A stretch of DNA of 64,000 bases from Alitta virens (Eukaryota; Annelida; Polychaeta; Phyllodocida; Nereididae). This document shows, in pieces, positions 48,783 through 58,655 of this stretch. Location of the stretch: NCBI GenBank assembly GCA_932294295.1, contig OW028580.1, positions 11,251,374 through 11,315,373 on the forward strand, written 5' to 3'. Numbering within the stretch: the first letter of the stretch is position 1; each line of letters starts with the position of its first letter. A program made the position numbers and the translations under genes. The notes beneath the pieces were generated by a model, which saw nothing but the letters and a program-made list of their open reading frames with translations, searched no databases and had not been told where the DNA came from.

Positions 48783-49873
48783 ATGGTCTGCATCGCACTC
48801 CTCATTATTCTTGCCACACACCTCACGTCGTGCACTGGGTACACCTTCACCTGCGGCACAGACAAAGCAAGGGAAATGTACAACTTGTTCATGTGCTTTT
48901 ATCACTCGGACACAACAACAATCGATGCTGACTGTACAGGTTCACCTGAGATCCTCAGAATTCCTGCTTTTTCCTCTAAAATTGTTAACATGGTAATGAA
49001 GATCGACATGTCAGGAACTGCTTACTGTGCAAGCAGTAGTGATCGAACTGTACCCATGACCGTTGTTTGTGGAGGTGAATTTTTATGTTTTTCATATTTC
49101 TCAGTGAAAAAGCTTCTTTGACTGTACACATCTATTCAACAAAAGAGCCGTGAAATTCATACAATTACATGTTTTGTACCAGGGGAGATGAGCACCGTGA
49201 CAGAGCCTATACCCACAACAATTCAGCAACCTGTCAACGTGAATGTCACATTGTCGGCGGAGACTTCAAGCAGTTCTGGGACAGATTTAACACCGACTTT
49301 TTCAACAGAGGAACGCAGCGTGATGCCCCACAGAGTTTCACAGAGCCTGTTGCCTTTCCTCGCTACGTCTGCCACCACCTTTGCGCATGCACCAGGCGTA
49401 AAGTCGACATCTTTGGCAACTGTAACATCACAACCAAGGCCCTCGAGAACCTCGCACCCTCAAACCATGTCGACAGGCAACTCTCTGGCACCAGCAGGCA
49501 ACATTTCCAAGGACCCCCAGCAAGCTGCACAGATTCAACTCGTGACCTCGAAATCCCGCACTTTATGGGGATCTATCATTTTCGAGCGCGTGATATCTCC
49601 CAACACGCTGATGCTGGGGATAATCATGCTGTACGGTATAATAAAGGTAATGAGTATTTTGGATCTTTCTGTCAACATGTAGTGTTAGATTGTCTCTCTG
49701 TTATGATCCCTAACTTTTTGTCAAAACAGTGCAATGTTATTCGTATTTCCTTGCAGATCTGCTATAGCGTAATTGGAAAATGCCTGTACGGGGAGTGCAC
49801 AACCAATCCCACACGGTATTTTATGAACCCTGCATACTCCCGAGACACACTTGCAATGTCGTCATTCATGTAA
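48783..49873 (+). CDS. Polinton P3 type I membrane glycoprotein-like protein, 3 exons, 290 aa
   Basis: Exons 48783-49074, 49183-49646 and 49757-49873 join in frame with phases 1 and 0, the same as the P2 gene at 37362. The N-terminal signal peptide is CIALLIILATHLTS. The ectodomain has paired cysteines (MCFYHS, then IDADC), a segment ILRIPAFSSKIVNMVMK and IDMSGTAYC, matching the LRRNT-like pattern of the P2 proteins. A long Ser/Thr/Pro stalk, a membrane segment (NTLMLGIIMLYGIIK) and a tail with FMNPAYS (NPxY type) follow. There are no stops or slips, although PolB next to it is dead. It probably sits in a membrane of the virus-like particle or host cell. A role as attachment or signalling protein is inference only. 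Confidence 0.7.
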
Positions 49874-50240
49874 GTTTTAATAGTGGGCGCCCTAATAATG
49901 TCAATATTGCTATTACGGTAATTTTTCTACACAATGCAAAGTGAGCAATTATATGCTATGTCACAAGTTATTCTCAACTGTTCACACTCACAAGTTTCTC
50001 TGTTGAAGAATCAGTGTCAATACGATATCTGTACAATTGGTACGAATACGGTATATAAGTTTTAATAGCGGGGCGCCCTAATAACGTCAATACTGCTATT
50101 ATGGAAATTTTTCTACACATTGCAAAGCGGGTCATTATGTACTGTGTCACAAGTTATTCTGATTCGTATGTTGGCTGTTCACACTCAAAGTATTACTCTG
50201 TTGAAGAATCAGTATCAATATGATATCTGCACAATCGGTA
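49870..50240. repeat. Tandem duplication, about 184-bp unit
   Basis: Two copies (about 49872-50052 and 50056-50240) share taagttttaatag, gcgccctaataa, aatttttctacaca and tctgttgaagaatcagt. Copy 1 overlaps the stop region of the glycoprotein gene. Non-coding. Confidence 0.8.
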
Positions 50241-50439
50241 CCAATACGTTATAAGCTTTGTAGAATTTCTTGGCAGTCTGTAATAAGCATGCCTCATGCC
50301 AAGTCTTCTTTCACCAGTCTAGACAGTTTTGGAAACAAAAACACTGTCCTTAACTGTCCTAGCAGTCTATCATGGTTTTTATGCACATGTCAACACTGTA
50401 TTAGGTCGAACATGATTTTGTGTGTGTGTGTGTGCGTGT

Positions 50440-50825
50440 GTAACCGAACAGATACGGTATCACTTCACTGTTCATGTTAGTAACAATTATCACTCACACA
50501 ATCAGGCAGATATGGCAGGGCATCTTCAAATGTTACACTGCTTCATGCAGGTTAACGTAGAGAAAAATGTGTAATCGAACAGATACGGTATCACTTCACT
50601 GTTCATGTTAGTAACAATTATCACTCGCACAATCAGGCAGATACAGCATGACATCAAATGTTACACTGATTTCATGCAGGTTAGCGTAGAGAAAAATGGG
50701 TGAGCGAATAGATGTGGTATCACTTCACTGTTCATGTTAGCAACTATTATCACTCGTACAATCAGGCAAATTCGGTATGACATTGCAACATGATGTTGCA
50801 CTGTTTTCATGCGAGTTATTGTGGA
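50440..50825. repeat. Tandem array, about 128-bp unit, three copies
   Basis: Copies start near 50440, 50570 and 50698 and share gaacagatacggtatcactt, cactgttcatgttag, caatcaggca and the gagaaaaatg word. A (tg)n run lies just before, at 50418-50440. Farther on, a 37-bp unit with cgcagactattatgtaagaa is duplicated at about 51080-51145. No gene between 49874 and 51207. Confidence 0.8.
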
Positions 50826-51207
50826 GACAAATTACAGTGTTTTGTAGGCAGATTTTCTTAACTTTGGGTCATTAAGGAAAGGTTTAAATTCTTACTTGTC
50901 AAAAAACAAAATTAGCACGCTAGCATCTAAACTTAAATCTGTTCAATCGTGCTAATATAGCGCCTTGCTAATATAGCGTCTATTGACTGATTTTTCACAC
51001 GGTTATTATGTAGACGCTTTCGAGCACTTTACGTAACATTACGTAACATTACGACTGTCCATTGAAAGCGGTTGACAATCGCAGACTATTATGTAAGAAA
51101 TTTCTCTTTGTCTGTCGCAGACTATTATGTAAGAAATGTCTCATTGTCTTGATTGTTTTGCACAGAAAGTTGAACAAATTTTTCATTCCCTACAGAGACA
51201 TTGATGT

Positions 51208-52223
51208 GTGAGGATGTTCTTCTTTGCGATATCTGCTGGACTGCTGAACACGATGCTGACCTCTGCTACTGACCCTCAACTTTACGAGTACTCCTATCCA
51301 TGCAACGACAAGGACGCCAGTGGGCACAACATATGCATTTGTCACTACGTTGACGATGGTCGCGAAATTGTGGCCGACTGTAGTGGCAGTGCCACGTTAC
51401 ATTTCATCCTTTGGGAGGGCTTCACAGACACTGAGCTGGAGCGTCTGTCGACAATCTTCATGAGCTTCACACCATTTTGATTTTCAAGAATCACCGCAAC
51501 AGTTCAAGGGGTCCGCATCGTATGCGGTTTAGACACGTCAGGTCCTACAACAGAGAGACAGAGAATTCGTCCGGAAGACTGCGGCCGTTGTTCAAGGCTT
51601 TCTGGACTCCTGCGGTGACAAGCTGGGCGGAGCTGTTGTGGATCAACTGGCAGCCATGATTGCTGCACGCCTGCAGCGGCTTATGCGTGGCGGAAAGTGA
51701 GTGAATTCCTTCTTTCTATAAATTTAATGATTAGAGTTTTAACACAATGTTCTCCTGATGCTAAAAATTTTCTCAATATCCAATTATTAGCATATTTACG
51801 TATTTTTATTTTTGCAGTCTTCAGGACATTTTGAAGATCGCTACAGCATCAGGCAATCGTGAGGAAGATGGTGGGATTTCTCCCAGGCGGCGAGTGAAGG
51901 ACCCTTCCCGAAAACCCTCCTGATACTCCCGTGACTCTGGTGATGAGAATCTGTACGAGGATGTGACCTTCAGAGTCTCCGAACCCTCAGTAACCTCCCC
52001 TGGAAATCCTTTTTTAACCCCTGAAGCATCTGCTTCAATCCTACAGGAGCACATTCCACACACCACGACCACTGAGGCGGTGATCGAGACGGGTGGCGCT
52101 CATGAGAGCCTCGAGATGGGCGACCTTCCAGATCGGCTTTCTCGGAACATTCCTGAAAGGTACCCTACACTTGCAAGTCTGCTGGAAAGTGACCCATTGG
52201 GTTCGATAACTGACAGTGTGTAA
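51208..52223 (+). pseudogene. Second P3 glycoprotein-like gene, broken
   Basis: It starts at ATG 51208 with a weak signal sequence (MRMFFFAISAGLLNTML), then NICICHYV and IVADCSGSA, the Cys spacing of the other glycoproteins, and an LERLSTIFMSF segment where the IDM-GT-C signature would be. The frame stops at 51478. Another frame carries on as a helical segment (VVDQLAAMIAARLQRLMRGG) up to a GT at about 51697. A downstream exon after the AG near 51818 encodes an acidic, Ser/Pro-rich tail with NLYEDVTF, interrupted by one TGA (about 51921), ending at 52223. It appears to be a diverged, damaged paralogue. Exon borders are uncertain. Confidence 0.45.
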
Positions 52224-54881
52224 ATTTTTTATTTTTTACTTTTTAGTGATTTTAAAGTTTACCTGATTGCTCTGGTAGATCATGTGTTAAAATGTAGCAT
52301 TTTGTTTTTCACTTTCAGTTGTTTTTAAAAAAAAAAAAAAAATAGTTTTTCCCATCCGATTCTCATGTAAATAAGTTGTAGATTTGTATATGGTGTAACA
52401 CAGGTTTCTGATTGCTCTGGTAGCTCATGCATTAAAAGTGTAGCATTTTGTTTTTCACTTTTAGTTTTTTTTTTTAAAGTTTTTTCCCATCTAATCCTCA
52501 TGTAAATAAGTCGTTGTAGATTTTTATATGTTGTAACATCGGTTTCCGATTGCTCTGGCAGCTCATGTGTTGTGTAAAAGTGTAGCATTTTGTTTTTCAC
52601 TTTTAGTTGTTTTTTAAAAAAAATGTTTTTTCCCATCTAATTCTCGTGTAAATAAGCCATTGTAGATTTGTATATGTTGTAACACCGTTTAGTGTCAGAA
52701 AAGTGTTAATTGCATATCCTGTAAAGTGCATGTTAATTGCGCAGGTCGGCGAGTGAGTGAAAAGTGCTATGCACTGTTCTGTAAAAATGTAATCTTCAAA
52801 AAAAAAAAGAAATCTGTGACAGTATTAGCTAATTCAGTGGGTGTAAAAGTAGAAAGCCTGGTGCATAGTTTTGTGTAAATTATTAAAATCTTTGTTTTGT
52901 GTGCATAGTTATGTGTAAATTATTAAAATCTTTGTTTTGTGTGATTTAACAAAATGCACATATATATTTTTAGGTATCCGCGTTTTCACGTGTGCTTGGG
53001 GTTGTAACGTGAAAGTATAAGAATTCTCATGCATGTACATAATGGTGAATGAGACTGTTAGATTTACGGTAAACCTGTATGTTGCATGTTTGCACGTGCG
53101 TGTCTAATTAGGTAAGCACAGCGCTGTATGTCAGCGATTTTGTAAAATTTGACTAAAAGTGGTGCTGATTAAAAAAGTAAAATTTGATTAAAAGTGGTGC
53201 TGATTAAAAAATAAGTTATTTGTTTTATTTATGTGAACATCATGAAGGAGCTGCTTGGAAAAAATGCACTTTGCTCGAGCGTGCATAGCATTGTCTTAGC
53301 AGCACAGGGGGGGGGCGCGGCACAGAGCCAGATGGCGGCATCCTGCCGCCCCCGGACGCCATGCCGTCCTGGGCCCCAGATGCCCCGCGGCAGAGGATTC
53401 GCCCTCCCTCAATGAGCAGGGGGGTGCGTCCAAAACTGATGAAGAGATGGGAAAAGTGCATGAGCGAGTGAGAGTGGGAGATAGGTAGATAGATAGATAG
53501 ATAGATAGATAGACAGAGCTTGGATGAATGGAAGTTGTCTTATGTTATTCATCTGTAACTTGTGTAAATTAACACTATACACAACTTTATAAGCTTTTAT
53601 CATAATTGTTTTTCTTCTTCTCATTAGGAGTTTGACCAAGTTCTCATCAGTGCGCATGGGCCTTTAAATTCCTCTCTCTCTCTCTCTCTCTCAACAGCAT
53701 TTGGCGAAGTTTTTCTCATCAGATGTGCAATGTCATTTAATCTCATCAGTATATAGCTCTCACTATTCTTTTAATAGAGCATTTGTATGAAAAATATGTA
53801 AATAAAAAGGTCTCTCCAACGGCTACAATCAGTCATGCGTCAGCCATTATGAGCTCTCATACTCTAGTTGCTGAGACAAAAATTCTTGTTTCAGTAGCAA
53901 TGCATGCATATTTTTAACTACATCATTATAAACACAAAAATCTGAAGACATTTTTTCTTGAGAAACACTATGTTTTAGCATCTACAAGTGCTTTTGTTTA
54001 TTCCATTTGAGGTCGAAAAATTTTTTTCTTTTTGAAAAGAACAGTACATATTTCTTTCATATCGAAAAATTAACAAAATTGGAAAGAAAAATATCAAATT
54101 GAAAAGAAAATTACATGTTGCTGAAAATCGCTTGTAAAATTCTGATGCAAGATCATAGACCTAGGACAGATGACTGCTCTTTCATATCGAAAATTAACAA
54201 AATTGGAAAAAAAAATTAATTTTTCTTTCAAGGTGAAAATATCAAACCTAAAAGAAAATTATATGTTACGAAAAATAACCGAAAACTATAACATTGTAAA
54301 AATTCTGTTGCAAGATCTATAGACCTAGAGCAGGTGATGATTAAATGCGCATGAGGGGACCCCCTCAGAAAACCTCATGCTGAGACAAAACATGTTGATA
54401 GGGGGAGGCACAATACACCCTTAAACAATCTTAGGACTCTGCACACGCCTGTGTAGTGTGATGGTAAAAATTTTCGTCCCTGGTGCATGTTTCAAAAAAA
54501 ACATTTTAAACACAGGAAGGGCCACACAGATTTTCTTTTTTTAAATGCTGTAACATTTCATCTGAAAATAGCCTTCATAGTTTTAAATCAGTACATATCG
54601 CCGACAGTTAGTATTACCAAGAAATTGCTGACAGTTAGTATTTCTAAGAAATAAATTAGAAATTTTAACAGCTGTAAAAATACTTTAAATAATCATTAAT
54701 TGTTTTACTGCCACAAGAACTACTCGTGTCATGTTACGACAGCAAAACATGCATAGGGTGCCCTTCCCTAAGCGTGATACGTCCATCAACATGCTGTCTC
54801 TGAAAAACAAAGCAAAACAGATAAATAACACATGCTATAGGGTGGAGAGGAGTCATAGGTGAAGACCTCCAGAGCTTCAAG
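52224..54881. other. Long gene-poor spacer in P3 with tandem repeats
   Basis: About 52262-52690 holds three copies of a roughly 140-bp unit (gattgctctggtagatcatg, tgtagcattttgtttttcac, A run, cccatc, catgtaaataag). Two copies of a gtgtaaattattaaaatctt unit lie at about 52860-52945. Two copies of ttgactaaaagtggtgctga lie at 53149-53210. A GC-rich patch is at 53295-53420, GATA at 53478-53513 and (tc)n at 53672-53692. Between 53940 and 54310, AT-rich sequence repeats aaaattaacaaaattggaaa. This separates the + and - transcribed halves of the element. No gene seen. Confidence 0.6.
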
Positions 54882-54965
54882 CTACAGAGCACTGTCAAAC
54901 TTCTTGGTAAGACGGGCCCTGGAACCTCGTTTCTTCTTCAGAGGCGTGTCTTCGTCACTTTCACT

Positions 54966-56362
54966 CTATAGGTCTTCACCCTGAAACGCCGGTCCTTCTT
55001 TGCCGACATCAGAAGGACGGTATGGGTCTTTTTTCTGGACACTTTTTCTGTCGACTGATGCGTTAGCTTCCAAATTTCTTTTCTTAGGTTTTTGCGGAGT
55101 GGGTACAGGAATTTTTGAGGACTTTTTTGTGGGAGTGCTACTGGTGCCTGCGTCGGGTGTGACAGGTGACGATGTTGTTGCAAGGTTGTCCTTCTTGGCA
55201 GACGGAGGGTCACTTCTAGGGGAGGACGTGCAGTGGTCGCAACGATTCTGCTCCGCATCATTTTTGTGCGTAGTAGAACATTCGACCAACTCACGCAGGC
55301 CGTACCATACGTCTTCCAGCAAGTGTAGGTACTCGACAAGCTTTGAGAATTCGTACTTGTTCAAATTAATACCCCTTCTCGTAGGGTGGAGAGATTTCTT
55401 TGATGAGTTTGTAAAGAAATAGTGACGTACGTCAAGAGATGAAAAGGATTTCTTTCCCACGGCGAAAGTGTTTCGGCCAATATGTACCTTCAGTTCTCCC
55501 GGAATGAATTCCATTCCATCTTGGGAGCAGAAAGAATCTTCTGGAGCTTCATCACAAATGAGCCCCCCTACATCACCAGCACAATTGTCTCCCTTGTAGA
55601 CCACGGAGTCATCAAACATGACAGGTGATTCGAAATCACCGTCGTCTACATGTCGACTGTCATTCATAGCCTCTTCTTCAGATGATGTGTAGCCCTACAA
55701 AAAAGTAATAAAGATGTACAGACCTTGAATCCCATGCATTGTCAAAACTTAATTTTTTAAACTTCTTTTGAAACCCTGATACACGGTCTAAGTTAAGAAG
55801 AGAACGCTGTTGTACAAGTAGACGTGTCGACAGATCAGATCAGGTTGACTTTCAACATTTGTCAAAGACTCATAGATAATTCTGACAAATTATCTATCGA
55901 GTCTAACGGACAGAAAAACATAAAAACAAATGGACAACTACCGGTGCTGTCAGAAAGACTGACATATATATTTATATATTTATATATAAGGTATGACAAC
56001 ATAGTTGACCTTTCAGGTAAGCATCCTATCAAAAGAGGCAGAAACAAAACATTTAATAAAAAATGTTTACTTACATGCTTGACAACTCGGATCAGCTCTG
56101 GCATTGCGTTCAGAAGATCTCTAGTTTGCTGCTTATTTAATACGACTCCTCTTTTGGTCTGTATGTAAACAAACTCTTCTTCGTCGAGGATGTAATTACG
56201 AAGGTGAAGGTTCACTTTTCCTTTGAACCTTTGGAGAACAATGAACTTCCTCGAACCAAGCTCCTTGAAAAACAGGTATTTTCCCCTCACAAGAGTTCCT
56301 GCATCTGTGTAGAACTGCTGTCCTTCCGCGAGATCTCCACGGGAAACTCTCACAGCAGCCAT
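54966..56362 (-). CDS. Polinton P3 double-PC4 protein, 2 exons, 338 aa
   Basis: Exon A 56362-56075 and exon B 55694-54966 join in phase 0 (CAT|GTAAGT ... TTGTAG|GGC). Residues about 25-95 form a PC4/p15-like domain (LGSRKFIVLQRFKGKVNLHL, RNYILDEEEF, TKRGVVLNKQQTRDLL), matching PC4's 'FKGK..+.+R.Y.D...GISL...Q...L' pattern. An acidic linker leads to a second, more diverged PC4-like domain (ELKVHIGRNTFAVGKKSF, RHYFF, LHPTRRGINLNKYEF). A Cys/His cluster (CSTTHKNDAEQNRCDHC) and a Ser/Thr/Lys-rich tail follow. PC4 binds single-stranded and melted DNA, so a role in replication or late transcription is plausible. After the TAG at 54968 the same frame continues to 54882 with a basic KKKRGSRAR stretch that looks like a lost or read-through nuclear-localisation tail. 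Confidence 0.7.
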
Positions 56363-57128
56363 TGTGAAAAACTGAGTGTTGAAGATTTAAACCGAAAAAC
56401 AATTTCTTCTTTTCCTCCAAAGTGTAGAACTGAACGCAATGCCTTCACAAGGGAGACTTGTGCCGGATGCTGAGGTGCTGTGCCCGAAAAAGACTGGTGC
56501 TACGTGCTCAGAGTCCTGGTGCAAGAGGAAGGGTGGGGGTGCGAGCTTGAATTTTATACCCTTCATACCCCTTTTTTCTTCCAGGAGAAGCGATCTGCCA
56601 ATTATCTGCAGTTTCAAGGCGACGCACACCAGGGGCGTTGCAGTGCAGGGCTGTCTTAAGGTCCATGTGACATGTTCAGCCCTATCAAAGAGGAGCCTGT
56701 TAAGCCGACCCTGCTAGTGACATGTCATGACAGGCTGCCATGTTGTGGAAGATTTTCCACTATTGAAAAACGAAAGCATCCATTTTCTTTCAAAGGAAGA
56801 ATTCTTTTTGCAAAAATCTTTACTTGAAAAATCTTGATGACAATTGTTTCAGCAAAAATCCCTACTTGTAAAACACTGGTGACTGACTGTGCAGTGGGTT
56901 TTTGTTAATAATTCCCTTGACAGTCTCTGATGTTTTACTTCTTCTAACCAAGATAATAAAAACAACAACAGTTCAGTGCGATATACATTTCTTTAATCGT
57001 ACCTAAAAGCAGTTTTTGGATATTGTGTCACACTTGATACAAAGACAGAGGCGTGAAATGTAAATAGCCTTATACAGACATAGAAAATAGCTATTGTTTG
57101 AAATAAAAAATATTAATTTTCTCAACAG
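56363..57128. other. Spacer between double-PC4 and core-protein genes
   Basis: No gene. It probably holds the promoter of the double-PC4 gene on the - strand; no clear TATA element is seen. Part of it (56756-56880) repeats short words such as aaaatc and cttgaaaa. Confidence 0.4.
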
Positions 57129-57611
57129 TCATTTGATCTTTTGCCAGTTCTTTTTAATTGCTGTAAGGGCTTTAGTGACACCCTTTTTCTTTGTTGTGGC
57201 ACTGGTCTTAGAACCTGCGACTTTGAAGACTTTTCTAGGAGCTCCAGCGCTGCTAGGTTTACCCAGTTTTTTTTTCCTGGTAATGCTCTTCTTTGCCTTT
57301 TGAGTAGATTTAACCATTTCGTTCAGCTCATCATGGTTAATGCCTGAGGGACCATCATCGGTTGCTTCGCTGCTGCCGTCTTCTGGGGTGGCCGTTTGCT
57401 CTTCATCGCTTGTCCTTAGGTGAAGGTCATTGGTGCTGCTGTCAGCAGAGGGCGTGCGGGGTGCCACAGCTTCACTGGGTGACGCATCATCATCATAGCC
57501 TGATGAAGCGTTTTGCACGTTTTCAGAAGTGTCATTATTCCTTTTTTCTGTAAGCTGGTCAGTCATCCTCTGATATCTTTCACGCGGAACAACGACATGT
57601 TCTTCAGCCAT
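57129..57611 (-). CDS. Polinton P3 core-like protein with acidic middle and basic tail, 160 aa
   Basis: The ATG at 57611 (MAEEHVVVPRERYQRM) is preferred over the one at 57623, because small Polinton and adintovirus proteins often begin with a V-V-P-R/K-E-R-Y word. The middle is Ser/Thr/Asp/Glu-rich. The C-terminal 60 residues are strongly basic (KKSITRKKKLGK, TTKKKGVTKALTAIKKNW), as in DNA-binding core proteins. It ends 57129 and overlaps the next gene upstream by a few bases in the 57613-57623 region if the earlier ATG is used. A role in packaging DNA or linking it to the capsid is inferred from composition and position in the morphogenesis block. Confidence 0.55.
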   Translation of the reverse strand: MAEEHVVVPRERYQRMTDQLTEKRNNDTSENVQNASSGYDDDASPSEAVAPRTPSADSSTNDLHLRTSDEEQTATPEDGSSEATDDGPSGINHDELNEMVKSTQKAKKSITRKKKLGKPSSAGAPRKVFKVAGSKTSATTKKKGVTKALTAIKKNWQKIK

Positions 57612-57612
57612 T

Positions 57613-57951
57613 TTATTTAGCAAGTGTTGTAAGAGTTTTCAACACTGAACGTACAAGGCGTGATACAGTGTCAGACTTTGCCACAGCTTCCTGCAATCTG
57701 TCCTTGTATGCTGTGCTGTCGTGGGCAAGGGCTCTAATGAACCGTCTATCACGTTTGAGAGCCTCTTTATAGGGCTCTACAGGCTTGAGGTTATTAGTAA
57801 GAATATTTTTGGCCACTTCACCTATCGACCTTAGCTGATTTTTTTCAGCATGTCTTAAAATTTCCTTAACTTGTTTTTTTGGCAGAGTTGCAACAGCCTG
57901 GAGAAATATGATATTTTCCTTCACCAGATTCTTTTTTTGGTAGATAAACAA
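57613..57951 (-). CDS. Polinton P3 small basic helical protein, 112 aa
   Basis: A predicted helical protein containing LPKKQVKEILRHAEKNQLRS, then IGEVAKNILTNNL and KRDRRFIRALA. This pattern (K-Q-hydrophobic-K-x-I-L-x-H/N-A-x-K, later N-hydrophobic-L, then L-K-x-x-R-x-hydrophobic-hydrophobic-R-x-L-A) recurs in short ORFs next to capsid genes of many animal Polintons. I recognise the pattern but not a named function. It lies between the core-like protein and the ATPase on the same strand with tight spacing, so it is probably a virion or assembly protein. Confidence 0.5.
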   Translation of the reverse strand: MFIYQKKNLVKENIIFLQAVATLPKKQVKEILRHAEKNQLRSIGEVAKNILTNNLKPVEPYKEALKRDRRFIRALAHDSTAYKDRLQEAVAKSDTVSRLVRSVLKTLTTLAK

Positions 57952-57980
57952 TTGTATCCTCCTGGGGAAAATGTTAGCCT

Positions 57981-58655
57981 TCAGTTTATATCTGTTATTA
58001 ATGTTAGCAGATAAGCTACAACTAAATACCCATAGCTTTTAGATGTAGCTAGGTCATAGCTGGCCATGAAATATGATGTCTGTGTGGGCATTGTTTGCGA
58101 AGCCAGGGTGGTGATCTGTCTCACATTCCTATTATTCCTGAACAAACAGATATACTGAGAATTAAGACCTATTTCTCTAACAGCCTTGCTGGCATGATAA
58201 AGGTTTTGTAAAGTGATAATACATGATATGTGGCAGTGGTGACAGAGAACGCACACAATTTCAACAATATTTTTTCCTTGAGAATTGTCTTCCATACTAG
58301 ACATCTTATCATCTAGAACAAGAACTGTTTCACCTTGGGTGTCTTGCCAAATTTGTATAAGCTCTTCTTTAGTAGGTATGTCTGACCTAAATTCTATAAT
58401 GTCACCCAAGGCACTCTCAAGTTCCTCGTATTTGTCCTGCCATACAGAGAAACAATAAATAATTTTGTTTACCTGTGGACTGAACATTGCCCTGTTTTGC
58501 AGCAGCAATTCCTTGACAAAAAAACTTTTTCCAGCCTGGCTGCTACCAATGACAAGTATATTTTTAGGCAAATCAAACTGCTTAAGGGACCCCTGGACAG
58601 CTGTCACGATGATGCTTATGGTAAGGAAGCTGAGCACTAAATGATCACACTTCAT
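57981..58655 (-). CDS. Polinton P3 genome-packaging ATPase (FtsK/HerA, A32 type), 224 aa
   Basis: Walker A is GSSQAGKS near residues 37-44. Walker B is TVLVLDDK near residue 110-117. A later TLQN word (residues about 149-152) is where the sensor Gln/Asn sits, and the FRNNR word follows. The size fits Polinton ATPases. In the family it pumps the element's DNA into the capsid. The stop of the capsid gene overlaps its start by 11 bases, so the two are probably expressed together. Oddly, the N-terminus before the P-loop (LVLSFLTISIIVTAVQG) is hydrophobic, like a signal peptide. The codons around it overlap the capsid gene end, so the real start may be an in-frame codon downstream or a spliced one. 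Confidence 0.85.
   Translation of the reverse strand: MKCDHLVLSFLTISIIVTAVQGSLKQFDLPKNILVIGSSQAGKSFFVKELLLQNRAMFSPQVNKIIYCFSVWQDKYEELESALGDIIEFRSDIPTKEELIQIWQDTQGETVLVLDDKMSSMEDNSQGKNIVEIVCVLCHHCHISCIITLQNLYHASKAVREIGLNSQYICLFRNNRNVRQITTLASQTMPTQTSYFMASYDLATSKSYGYLVVAYLLTLITDIN

Noticed and set aside
49169..49873. 234-codon frame overlapping the P3 glycoprotein
   Set aside because: A shifted frame over exon 2 of the glycoprotein gene; only its last part coincides with the real exon 3 frame. The spliced model matches the P2 homologue and has a membrane segment.
55000..55422. 140-codon + strand frame inside the double-PC4 gene
   Set aside because: Opposite-strand shadow; no homology, whereas the - strand frame has a P2 homologue.
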